Shown here: piece by piece, positions 54,319 to 61,405 of the stretch
How positions within the stretch are numbered: position 1 is the stretch's first letter
How the letters are laid out: each line of letters begins with the position of its first letter
Source of the DNA: Leucobacter sp. G161
GTDB taxonomy: Bacteria; Actinomycetota; Actinomycetes; Actinomycetales; Microbacteriaceae
Assembly: GCF_001482305.1 (NCBI RefSeq)
Contig: NZ_LOHP01000074.1
Span: forward strand, 1 to 64,000
Direction: 5' to 3'
Length of the DNA: 64,000 nucleotides
The notes under the pieces: generated by a model
The model's database searches: none
What the model was told of the DNA's origin: nothing
What the model saw: only the letters and a program-made list of their open reading frames with translations
Made by a program: the position numbers and the translations under genes

Positions 54319-54567
54319 ATGTCGAACAAGAACCTCAACGGTACGCTCCCAAACGCAAGCTCGAAGCCGGTTGCCTGGAGCTCGCGCATCGATGTCCACC
54401 ACCTCGGCGGTGATGCCTCGGCAGGCCAGTCGCAGGATGGAAGCGACTCGGCGCGGCAGGGCAGCTCGAAGATCGAGAAGGAAATCATTTGGGCTGTGGT
54501 CGTGCTCTATGCGGGCCTCATCGCCTGCTTCGCCGGACTCCACCTCTTCGGGCTCTCGCTCGGGTAA
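54319..54567 (+). CDS. small single-span membrane protein, third gene of CorA operon
   Basis: No family recognised. It has 82 aa from ATG 54319 with AAAGGA upstream. A polar Ser/Gly/Asn-rich N-terminus includes DVHHLGGD, then KIEKEIIWAVVVLYAGLIACFAGLHLFGLSLG forms one membrane span at the C-terminus (about 52-80). It sits between two CorA-like genes and has the same outline as the first small protein of the operon, so both may be subunits or modulators of the transporters. Confidence 0.72.
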   Translation: MSNKNLNGTLPNASSKPVAWSSRIDVHHLGGDASAGQSQDGSDSARQGSSKIEKEIIWAVVVLYAGLIACFAGLHLFGLSLG

Positions 54568-54633
54568 TCCGCCCCCAGTTCACATGATCGGCCGCCGAAG
54601 CGGGGCCGATCCCCATGTCTTGAAAGTGTGACC

Positions 54634-55581
54634 ATGCAAGAAAACACAGCAACGGGTGCGCAGCTCGACGCTCAGCAGCTGCCACGGCAGGGCTGGCTGC
54701 GGGTGCGTGCCTCGGACCAGATCATGCTCGCGAATATCCATAGGCAGTACGGAATTCGACTCGAGCGGCCGGTGCGGCACGCGGTTGAAGAGCAGGGCTT
54801 CGTGCTGCTGCCGCTCGACCTGCCGCTGCCCGACCGTGAGCCGGACTCGAGCGAGGGCGCGTCGTTCTCGTCGACGCAGATCCTCATCGCGTTCACTCCC
54901 GAGCTCCTCATCACCGTCGAGCCTGACCACCCGATCGACGCGCTGCGGCGCGCGCAGGATCTGCTCGCGCGGAGTGACGACAGCTCGGCAAGCCGGGACG
55001 CGCTCATCATCATTCTTGAAGAGCTCAACGACGCGATGCAGGAGACTGTCGCGCAGATTTCGCAGGTGCTCACGCGCCTCGCGGATCAGGCGGTTGATAG
55101 CAGTGGGGGCTTCAAAATGGAGGGGCGCCAGGTCGGTGTCGCCGACATTGCGCAGACCGCAGTCATGCTCGGAGGCGCGGAGGAGCTCATCGCCCGGACG
55201 GTGCAGGGGCAGCTCATGCTTGAGCGCGCGGCGCGGTGGGTGCGACGCGGCGGTGGCGACGTGGAATTTGACTATTCGACGACGCTGTCTGACATTCAGG
55301 GCGGCCGCCGGCACGCACGGTTCCAGCACGCCAAGGTGCGGAATATTCAGCAGTCGCTCATGACGACGCTCGATCTCAAGCAGAACCAGATCATCAAGGT
55401 GTTCACGGTGGTCACCGCGGTGTTTACGCCGCCGACCCTCATCGCCGCATATTACGGCCAGAACTTCGCAAACATGCCTGAGCTCGCGCTCGGCTGGGGT
55501 GAATGGTTCGTGATGGGCACGACCGCGCTGTTTGCGCTCGTGCCGCTCGCGTACATCAAGCGGAAGGGGTGGTTGCGATGA
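54634..55581 (+). CDS. CorA-like divalent cation transporter, GQN variant (CorA-2)
   Basis: A 315-aa CorA-family protein (a GTG at 54628 would add two residues). N-domain, stalk helices (EELNDAMQETVAQISQVLTRLADQAV...), TM1 (QNQIIKVFTVVTAVFTPPTLIAAYYG) and TM2 (EWFVMGTTALFALVPLAYIKRKGWLR) are all present. The signature reads YYGQNFANMPEL: GMN is changed to GQN at about 275-277, but the downstream NMPEL is canonical. It is coupled to the third paralogue by an ATGA overlap at 55578. Confidence 0.87.
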   Translation: MQENTATGAQLDAQQLPRQGWLRVRASDQIMLANIHRQYGIRLERPVRHAVEEQGFVLLPLDLPLPDREPDSSEGASFSSTQILIAFTPELLITVEPDHPIDALRRAQDLLARSDDSSASRDALIIILEELNDAMQETVAQISQVLTRLADQAVDSSGGFKMEGRQVGVADIAQTAVMLGGAEELIARTVQGQLMLERAARWVRRGGGDVEFDYSTTLSDIQGGRRHARFQHAKVRNIQQSLMTTLDLKQNQIIKVFTVVTAVFTPPTLIAAYYGQNFANMPELALGWGEWFVMGTTALFALVPLAYIKRKGWLR

Positions 55582-56468
55582 GCGTTCGGAGCATTACGCG
55601 CGACACCTGGACCAGGGTCTTCCTGGATGCTCCTGAGGATTTCGCGACCGCCGAGCGGGTGCTCTCGAATCGGCTCCATCGCGGTGGGGAGGATCACGAG
55701 CGGCGGCTGCCGGTCACGATTGTGTCGGCGGGCGGTGGCGCAGCACACGTGTACAACCTCACGGTGATTGTGCGCGCCGAGCAGATCATCACGGTCGAGC
55801 CTGGCGCCGGTATTCCGCTGTTGCAGGACGTCGAGGCGCGCCTCCAGTGGGCTGACGCTGCAACCGACACCCCGCACCACGCGTGGTACGCGATCGCCCA
55901 GGCCGGGTTTCAAGCGAGCGCCGGCGCGCTGGAGTTCGTCGAATCGGATATCAACCTGGTTCGTGCGCCGATGGTGGAAGCGAGTCGCGAATCATCGCGT
56001 AGCCTCGGCGTCAGTGATTTGCCGCGGGTGAGCGAGATGCTCGTCGACATCGACCACGCGCTCTCGCACGTGGCATCCTCGATTGCGACACTGACGCAGC
56101 TCGCGCGGCTGCTGCGCCGTGAGACCGCGGTGCCGGGATCCGGTATCGAGCGGCCCCAGGTGGATGCGCTCATCCAGCAGGGTGAGGCGCTCACCCGCAG
56201 GGTCGAGTTCATGGTGGACCGTCACAGGTTCCTCTCGCAGGGCGCCTCGCAGCAGATCTCCACGAGCGACCTCAACATCGTCAAGATCTTCACGGTGCTC
56301 TGGGCGATCCTCATCCCCGGCACCACACTCATCAACTGGTACGGGCAGAACTTCGAGTTCATGCCAGAGCTCAGCTGGGAGTACTCGAGCTGGATCCAAA
56401 TCCTCGGGGTGTTCTTCCTCGCGGTGATCCCGATCTATACGGTGAAGCGCGCAGGGCAACTGCGGTAA
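55578..56468 (+). CDS. CorA-like divalent cation transporter, GQN variant (CorA-3)
   Basis: A 296-aa CorA-family protein, start ATG 55578 overlapping the preceding stop. It has a reduced N-domain, stalk helices, TM1 (TSDLNIVKIFTVLWAILIPGTTLINWYG) and TM2 (WIQILGVFFLAVIPIYTVKRAGQLR). The signature reads WYGQNFEFMPEL: GQN at about 256-258 and NMP changed to FMP. The most diverged of the three. Last gene of the operon; a perfect bidirectional terminator follows. The three unlike paralogues could form hetero-oligomers, which would be new for this family. Confidence 0.86.
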   Translation: MSVRSITRDTWTRVFLDAPEDFATAERVLSNRLHRGGEDHERRLPVTIVSAGGGAAHVYNLTVIVRAEQIITVEPGAGIPLLQDVEARLQWADAATDTPHHAWYAIAQAGFQASAGALEFVESDINLVRAPMVEASRESSRSLGVSDLPRVSEMLVDIDHALSHVASSIATLTQLARLLRRETAVPGSGIERPQVDALIQQGEALTRRVEFMVDRHRFLSQGASQQISTSDLNIVKIFTVLWAILIPGTTLINWYGQNFEFMPELSWEYSSWIQILGVFFLAVIPIYTVKRAGQLR

Positions 56469-56482
56469 CGTGGACAGACACC

Positions 56483-56516
56483 AAGCGGGCGGATCGAGTC
56501 ATCGATCCGCCCGCTT
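56483..56516. terminator. bidirectional terminator after CorA operon
   Basis: Perfect 15-bp stem AAGCGGGCGGATCGA / TCGATCCGCCCGCTT with loop GTCA between convergent units. Confidence 0.85.
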
Positions 56517-56532
56517 CTGCGTTCGCTGCGTG

Positions 56533-56832
56533 CTAGCTCCGCCGGTCTCGCGTGACGGCGAGCGTGCACACGATGGCGACCGCGATGCACAGGCCGGCGA
56601 CGCCAACCGGAACCGAAGCCTCGCCCTCGGCGATCATTACGGCGACGAGTTCGATGAGGGATGCGAGGAAGAGGAGCATTGCGATGAACGCGAGCATCGA
56701 ACGGACCCAGAGCCGTGTTGAGGCGCGTACGGGTGCGTGGCTGGCGGGCGGATCGTGTGGCTGATGGACGATGCCGTCAGTGTTGGCCGGCCGGCCGATA
56801 CCGGAGTGGGTCAACCAGATTGAGTGGCGCAT
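56533..56832 (-). CDS. small two-span membrane protein under TTGCGCAA control
   Basis: No family recognised. It has 99 aa from ATG 56832 (GGAG upstream; the longer frame to 56904 runs into the operator and is rejected). A His-containing polar N-terminus (MRHSIWLTHSG...GIVHQPHDPPASHAPV) precedes two membrane spans (about residues 44-66 and 72-93) and a short basic end (TRDRRS). Its own promoter carries the palindrome shared with the CorA operon and the ArsR/ABC locus. The clustered His residues (positions about 3, 9, 26, 29, 35) could bind metal; speculative. Confidence 0.7.
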   Translation of the reverse strand: MRHSIWLTHSGIGRPANTDGIVHQPHDPPASHAPVRASTRLWVRSMLAFIAMLLFLASLIELVAVMIAEGEASVPVGVAGLCIAVAIVCTLAVTRDRRS

Positions 56833-56918
56833 GTGAGTCTCCGCTGTCTGTCGTGGGCGGGCTGCATGGCAGCGTGCATGGGACGAGGCTCGGGCCTCGG
56901 CCACTCATATACTACTTC

Positions 56919-56938
56919 AATTGCGCAAGTACGCAAGT
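56919..56938. promoter_or_regulatory. TTGCGCAA operator in promoter of the two-span protein
   Basis: AATTGCGCAAGT (56919-56930) differs by one base from ACTTGCGCAAGT, with a half-site ACGCAAGT directly after (56931-56938). Read on the minus strand, TTGCGT, a 16-nt spacer and TAGTAT give a promoter with the palindrome inside the spacer. Confidence 0.6.
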
Positions 56939-56994
56939 GTGGCGAGTGTTCGAGGACTCGAGTGCCACAGGCACGCGCCATCGGAGCGCGCCGA

Positions 56995-58356
56995 TTAGCG
57001 TGGCGGGTTGCCCGCGTCCGGGTCGAGCAACGCGCTGAGGCCAGTCGCAACCTCGGACAGCATGAGTTCGTCGCTGTCCGCATCAAAGTCGAAGAGTTCT
57101 CCGTACCGGCCCCAGTCGATCGCGAGCGTGAGCTGGCGTTCCGCATCCTGTTCGTTGAACCCGCGTCGCAGCAGGTCTCGGAAGAAGTCTGCCCGGAGGG
57201 ATCCGGTGTCGCTGTGTTCGAGTGCCTTCACGATCGTCCGCACGAGGGGAGCGCGCGCGACCGCCAGCTCGGCGAAGCTGATCTTGCTCTCGTGAATGCC
57301 CGCCCAGTGCCAGGCGTAGCCCGCATCGGTGATGAAGCTCTGTGCGCCATCAACGGTGAGGAGTCCGAGCATGCTTGCCGCGTCGACGAGCGGCAGCAGG
57401 TCATCGATGTCGAATGACAGTTCATCGGCGAGATCTGGAAGATCGGTTTGGCCGCCGTGCGCGACCACGATCTCGATGAGGCCAGCCAGTCCGCCGCTCG
57501 TCGCCTCCGGCAGCGGATGGGTGAGCGGCCCAGGGGGAGCCTCGCTTGCGTGCCCGGCGCCAGGGGTTTTCCCGGTGAGGAGCGCATACAGGTGGTCAAC
57601 AGCGGATTCGAAGGTCGGGCTGCGCTTGTCGCGGGGACGCGGAATATGGATCGGGATCTCGGCCTGGATCGCCCCGGGTGTGCCGCCAAGCACGAGCACG
57701 CGATCGGCGAGCTGCACGGCCTCCTCGATGCTGTGGGTAACGATGCAGATGCTCTGGCCTGACAGCTCGCGGTCGCCCCACACTTTCATCAGCTCACTGC
57801 GGAGGTTCTCGCCGGTGAGCACGTCCAGCGCCGAGAACGGCTCGTCCATAAGCAGCAGGTCGGGGCGCTGCACGAAGGCCCGCGCAAACCCAACGCGCTG
57901 CGCCATGCCGCCCGACAGCTCTCGCGGGTACGCGGTTTCGAAACCATCGAGCCCGATCGCGTCGATCGCGTCGATCGCGCGCTGGGTGCGTTCGGCCCGC
58001 GGTACCCCCGCGGCTCGGAGGCCGAGCTCGACATTTTCGAGCACCGTCAGCCACGGCATCAGCGCGAACGACTGGAACACCATTGCGACGGCCGGGTCAG
58101 TCTCGTCCACCGGAACGCCCCGGTAGCGCACCTCCCCGGCTGACGGCGGGATCAGGCCCGCGAGGACTCGGAGTAGCGTCGACTTCCCCGATCCAGACCT
58201 GCCGAGCAGCGCCACGATTTCGCCCTCGCGGATCGTGAGATTCACGCCCTCGAGCACGCGCAGGCTGCCGCCGTCCGCCGACGGAAACGACTTCGCGATC
58301 GCTTCTGCGCTCACGAGCACGCGGCCTGGAGGCTGAGTGCTGTATACGTTCGTCAT
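56995..58356 (-). CDS. NitT/TauT-type ABC transporter ATPase with AAA-associated C-terminal domain
   Basis: A 453-aa ABC ATPase. The nucleotide-binding domain (residues about 14-255) has Walker A LLGRSGSGKST, Q-loop VFQSFALMPW, signature LSGGMAQRVGFARA, Walker B LLLMDEPFSALD and H-loop VTHSIEEA. It is of the nitrate/sulfonate/bicarbonate branch. The C-terminal domain (about 290-450, GLIEIVVAHGGQTDLPDLADELSFDIDDLLPLVDAASMLGLL) is the AAA-associated winged-helix-like domain, probably regulatory. It starts 22 nt after the permease stop. The cargo is unknown, but context points to a metal ion or its ligand. Confidence 0.88.
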   Translation of the reverse strand: MTNVYSTQPPGRVLVSAEAIAKSFPSADGGSLRVLEGVNLTIREGEIVALLGRSGSGKSTLLRVLAGLIPPSAGEVRYRGVPVDETDPAVAMVFQSFALMPWLTVLENVELGLRAAGVPRAERTQRAIDAIDAIGLDGFETAYPRELSGGMAQRVGFARAFVQRPDLLLMDEPFSALDVLTGENLRSELMKVWGDRELSGQSICIVTHSIEEAVQLADRVLVLGGTPGAIQAEIPIHIPRPRDKRSPTFESAVDHLYALLTGKTPGAGHASEAPPGPLTHPLPEATSGGLAGLIEIVVAHGGQTDLPDLADELSFDIDDLLPLVDAASMLGLLTVDGAQSFITDAGYAWHWAGIHESKISFAELAVARAPLVRTIVKALEHSDTGSLRADFFRDLLRRGFNEQDAERQLTLAIDWGRYGELFDFDADSDELMLSEVATGLSALLDPDAGNPPR

Positions 58357-58378
58357 AGGGGAGGATCCTTCAGCGTCA

Positions 58379-60193
58379 TCATGTCAGGGAGTACCGGGTT
58401 TCGGCTAGCCGGTAGAGTCTTCGCCAGAGCAGCCGGTTCGTCGCGACGACGAGCACGCTCATGACGGCAACCCCGACGAGCACGCGGCCGGTATCACCAG
58501 CAGCCGTCGCCTCCGAGATATACGCGCCGAGCCCGGTCGCCGTGAGCGTCGTGTCGCCGTAGCTCACGACCTCCGCAACGATCGAGGCGTTCCATGCTCC
58601 GCCAGCCGCCGTCAGCGCACCGGTGACCCAGCTGCCAAAGATCGCAGGGCCGTAGAGCGTGCGCCAGGTGAGCGCGCGCCCAAGGTTCAGGCTCCGCGCG
58701 GACTCGCGCAGATCGATCGGGATCGCCGCTGCTCCCGCAATCACGTTGAACAGGATGTACCACTGCGAGCCGAGCGCCATGAGGAGGATGCCTCCCACGT
58801 CAAGGCTCACTCCGGTCGCGATGAGCGCGAGCGCGAACAGCGGGAACAGGAAGTTCGCGGGGAAGCTCGCGAGTACCTGCACGATCGGCTGCGCGAAGCG
58901 CGTCACGCGAGGACTCAGCCCGATCCACACCCCGATCGGCACCCATACGAGGGTCCCGATCACCAGCACTACGAGGACGCGACCGAGGGTGATGAACCCG
59001 AGACCCGCGGTCACCGCGAACTGTTCGAGACCAACATCGTTGGCGACGAAAGCGAGGGCCGCGGCGAGCCCCCAGACCAGCAACGCAGTGCTCGCGACTG
59101 CCGCGGCGACCCCTCCCCAGCGTGGCATAGTGCGGAGCGCCCCGCGGGGACGTCTGCCCGTGCGGCCCAGGACACGCATTGCGCGCTCGAGGCCCTCGCG
59201 CAGTGGCCGCGTGAGTGCGGCGAGCGCCCCTGGGATCGACGACCGCCGCAGCACGTCGTACACGACGCTCGTCTGCGGGTCTGCGGTGTCCGTGTCACCG
59301 AGTCGGAAACGCTCAGCCCATGCAGTGAGCGGGCGCCAGAACACGAAGTTGACGCCTACGACGAGCACGACCATCACTGCGGCTGCGAGCAGAAGTAGGT
59401 CGATCCGTGCGTCCTGAGACGCGGCGGCGGCGAACGACCCAATCCCTGGCAGCGCGTAGTCTCGCTGGCCCACAGTGAGCACCTCGGAAGCGATGAGGAA
59501 GAACCAGCCGCCGCCGAAACTCATCATTCCGTTCCAGACCAGGGGGAACGCTCCAGAAGGGGCGTCGAGCTTCCAGAACCGCTGCCACCTCGTCAGGCCC
59601 ATCACGCGGGCTGCTTCGTCGAGCTCTTTCGGTTGGGAGATCAGCGACTGATAGAACGCGAACGTCATGTTCCAGACCTGGCTCGTGAAAATCGCGAAGA
59701 TCGCCGCGCTCTCGAGCCCGAGTGCAGAGCCGGGGAAGAGGGCGAGCCAGAGTGGCAGCGTGACCGCGAGGAACCCGAGCACCGGCACCGACTGCAGCAC
59801 GTCAAGGACGGGGATCATGATCCGTTCGGCGTGCCGCACCCGTGCGGCGATGGTTGCGTAGACGAACGAGAACACGACCGAGAACGCGAGCGCAACGAAC
59901 ATGCGCAGCAGTGAGCGGGCCGCGTAGTAGGGCAGGTGTGCTGGGTCGGTGGACACTGCGGCCGGGGCCGACGCCTGGTCGAAAGGCGCTGCGAGATCTG
60001 GGGACACCTGCGAGACGGCCCAGAACGCAATGAACAGGCCCGCGAAAACGACGACGTCGGCAAGGCGACTGCGGCTGCCGCGCGGGGGAGCGACGGGCCT
60101 GCGTAGCGGCGCTGCAGGGTGCGGTTCGATGTCCAGCTCCTGTCTCTCAGCGTGCGATGGCGCTCTCGGGCGCTCCCAGCCTATGACATGCAA
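58379..60193 (-). CDS. fused double ABC permease (NitT/TauT type)
   Basis: One polypeptide of about 600 aa carries two BPD_transp_1 permease halves, each with an EAA loop facing the ATPase: ELDEAARVMGLTRWQRFWKLDAP in the first and DLRESARSLNLGRALTWRTLYGP in the second. About twelve membrane spans. The start is uncertain: TTG 60193 is the last in-frame conventional start before TM1, but it lies upstream of the predicted -10 (TAGGCT, 60178-60183). The good ribosome site ACAGGAG is followed 6 nt later by ATC (60130) and directly by CTG (60136). So the true start may be non-canonical. No substrate-binding protein gene accompanies the pair. Confidence 0.85.
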   Translation of the reverse strand: MHVIGWERPRAPSHAERQELDIEPHPAAPLRRPVAPPRGSRSRLADVVVFAGLFIAFWAVSQVSPDLAAPFDQASAPAAVSTDPAHLPYYAARSLLRMFVALAFSVVFSFVYATIAARVRHAERIMIPVLDVLQSVPVLGFLAVTLPLWLALFPGSALGLESAAIFAIFTSQVWNMTFAFYQSLISQPKELDEAARVMGLTRWQRFWKLDAPSGAFPLVWNGMMSFGGGWFFLIASEVLTVGQRDYALPGIGSFAAAASQDARIDLLLLAAAVMVVLVVGVNFVFWRPLTAWAERFRLGDTDTADPQTSVVYDVLRRSSIPGALAALTRPLREGLERAMRVLGRTGRRPRGALRTMPRWGGVAAAVASTALLVWGLAAALAFVANDVGLEQFAVTAGLGFITLGRVLVVLVIGTLVWVPIGVWIGLSPRVTRFAQPIVQVLASFPANFLFPLFALALIATGVSLDVGGILLMALGSQWYILFNVIAGAAAIPIDLRESARSLNLGRALTWRTLYGPAIFGSWVTGALTAAGGAWNASIVAEVVSYGDTTLTATGLGAYISEATAAGDTGRVLVGVAVMSVLVVATNRLLWRRLYRLAETRYSLT

Positions 60194-60225
60194 TAACTTG
60201 CGCAAATTGCAGAATGAGGGATCAT
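60178..60225. promoter_or_regulatory. divergent arsR/permease promoters sharing one TTGCGCAA operator
   Basis: ACTTGCGCAAAT at 60196-60207. On the minus strand TTGCGC (60205-60200), 16-nt spacer, TAGGCT (60183-60178) serves the ABC operon. On the plus strand TTGCGC (60198-60203), 16-nt spacer, GATCAT (60220-60225) lies 6 nt before the arsR ATG, a leaderless layout. One palindrome thus supplies both -35 boxes. Confidence 0.65.
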
Positions 60226-60231
60226 TAGTAG

Positions 60232-60633
60232 ATGGACGACCACCACTTATCCGACGCACCCGCCCTGCCAGCCATTACCGACGCGCAATTACAGGCGGCC
60301 GCCGCAACGTTTGACATGCTGTCCACGCCGACCAGGCTTCACCTCGTCTGGCTCCTCGCCTCGGGGGAGTACGACGTGTCGACCCTTGCCGAGCTGGCGA
60401 ATGCCAACGTTCCCGCCATCAGCCAGCACCTTGCAAAGCTGCGGGCGGCAGGCATCGTCGCCGCGCGACGGGACGGTCGGAGGCAGTTGTACCGGGTTGA
60501 AGATCCACACATTCTCGCGGTGGTCGCGCAAATGTTCAGCCACATCGCGCCCGATGGCACGCTGGCAGCCGAGTCCGATGAGCGGCGCGCCCCCAGAGCC
60601 CCACGCTTCGCGGTCGCCGAGCCCGCACGCTAG
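60232..60633 (+). CDS. ArsR/SmtB-family metal-sensing repressor
   Basis: A 133-aa winged-helix repressor. HTH VSTLAELANANVPAISQHLAKLRAAGIV (residues about 49-76), wing ARRDGRRQLYRVED. The alpha3 Cys box (ELCVCD) is absent (ELANAN), but helix alpha5 has Asp91-x-His93 and His104, positions that match the Zn/Ni/Co site of CzrA and NmtR; the fourth ligand position is Pro107. His4 and His5 at the N-terminus could complete a site as in NmtR. It is divergent from the ABC transporter across a TTGCGCAA palindrome, so autoregulation and control of the ABC, CorA and two-span protein units are likely. Confidence 0.87.
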   Translation: MDDHHLSDAPALPAITDAQLQAAAATFDMLSTPTRLHLVWLLASGEYDVSTLAELANANVPAISQHLAKLRAAGIVAARRDGRRQLYRVEDPHILAVVAQMFSHIAPDGTLAAESDERRAPRAPRFAVAEPAR

Positions 60634-60673
60634 GCCGATCCGCCCACTGCGCTCGTAGCGTACGCTCCCAGCC

Positions 60674-60751
60674 GCCTCGCGCCTCGCGCCTCCGGGCTCT
60701 ACCCTCTCGGCCGCTACCCTCTCGGCCGCCGGGCTCCGGGCTCCGGGCTCC
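60674..60751 (+). repeat. GC-rich short tandem repeats
   Basis: GCCTCGC twice (60674-60687), the 15-mer CTACCCTCTCGGCCG twice (60699-60713, 60714-60728), and GGGCTCC three times (60731-60751). Like the array at 34796-34885, it contains CTCCGG and GGTAGC/GCTACC blocks and sits beside a GATCTG hairpin. Non-coding gap between arsR and the next gene. Confidence 0.75.
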
Positions 60752-60774
60752 GGCCGCCGCGCGCTTCGCTCTGG

Positions 60775-60828
60775 GATCTGCCCCAGTTATGCCCCAGCAA
60801 CTGAAAATGGGCATATCTTCGGCAGATC
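60775..60828. repeat. long hairpin element related to 34904-34971
   Basis: The left arm 60775-60794 starts GATCTGCC and ends TATGCCC; the right arm 60809-60828 starts GGGCATATCTTC and ends GCAGATC. 17 of 20 positions pair over a 14-nt loop. Stem ends and the TATGCC/GGCATATCT block match the hairpin after proS. Overlaps the stop codon of the minus-strand gene. Confidence 0.7.
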
Positions 60829-61363
60829 ACATGTCTTGCGTCGGCGGATGCGCGAGGAGTTCGACCCGCTCAGCAAGATAGGCAGCTAGCGTTTGCGCCC
60901 CGTCGAGCGGTGCGCCGGCACGCCAGCGGACCCGGAGTTCCCCGCCAACCACGCCCAGCGGGAGATCCGGGGCGAGACCGGTGAAGGATGGCTCGTCCAG
61001 GGGGACAGGCAGCGCGTCAAAGTTCACGGCGGTTCCCTCGGGGTAGCCGCCATGCAGCGAAGCGGCTGCGATATCGCGGCGCTCCTCCCGGGACACGGAC
61101 TGGTTGCCAGGGTACGGGCGGACAGCCGAGCGTGTTGCGCGGCCGGCCACGAACAGCGCGGGGGCAGAAGGGTCTGTGCCGACGAGGAGCGTTCCCAGCC
61201 GCCACACTTCGCCAAGAGGCTGCATGGTGGCCTTACGGCGAATGAGCAGCTTGCGCCGCTCCGGGATGAACAGGGCGAGAGCCTCGGGCGGCACCCCGGC
61301 ATCACGCAGTTTCACGGCCGCCTCGCGTACGGCCTCCGTCACACCAGTCACAAGCTCACTCAC
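60827..61363 (-). CDS. uncharacterised 178-aa protein
   Basis: Soluble protein of unknown function; similar proteins in related genera are sometimes labelled glutaminase, which the sequence does not support. Residues include a basic segment (LFIPERRKLLIRRKATM), WRLGTLLVGTDPSAPALFVAGRATRSAVRPYPGNQSVSREERRDIAAASLHGGYPEGTAVNFD, and an acidic C-terminal helix (TLAAYLAERVELLAHPP). Start GTG 61363 follows TACACT by 7 nt (nearly leaderless); the long upstream frame overlaps the divergent gene and is rejected. Confidence 0.72.
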   Translation of the reverse strand: MSELVTGVTEAVREAAVKLRDAGVPPEALALFIPERRKLLIRRKATMQPLGEVWRLGTLLVGTDPSAPALFVAGRATRSAVRPYPGNQSVSREERRDIAAASLHGGYPEGTAVNFDALPVPLDEPSFTGLAPDLPLGVVGGELRVRWRAGAPLDGAQTLAAYLAERVELLAHPPTQDM

Positions 61364-61370
61364 GAAGCTA

Positions 61371-61398
61371 AGTGTAGGCACCCCTCGGGGTTTAGGCT
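61371..61398. promoter_or_regulatory. divergent near-leaderless promoters
   Basis: Minus strand TACACT (61376-61371) stands 7 nt before GTG 61363; plus strand TAGGCT (61393-61398) stands 7 nt before ATG 61406. Only 42 bp separate the two starts. Confidence 0.5.
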
Positions 61399-61405
61399 GG
61401 GGAAG

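Noticed and set aside
60893-61405. 171-residue N-terminal extension of the EamA-CYTH ORF
   Set aside because: It overlaps the minus-strand gene 60827-61363 and the divergent promoters; similarity starts after ATG 61406.
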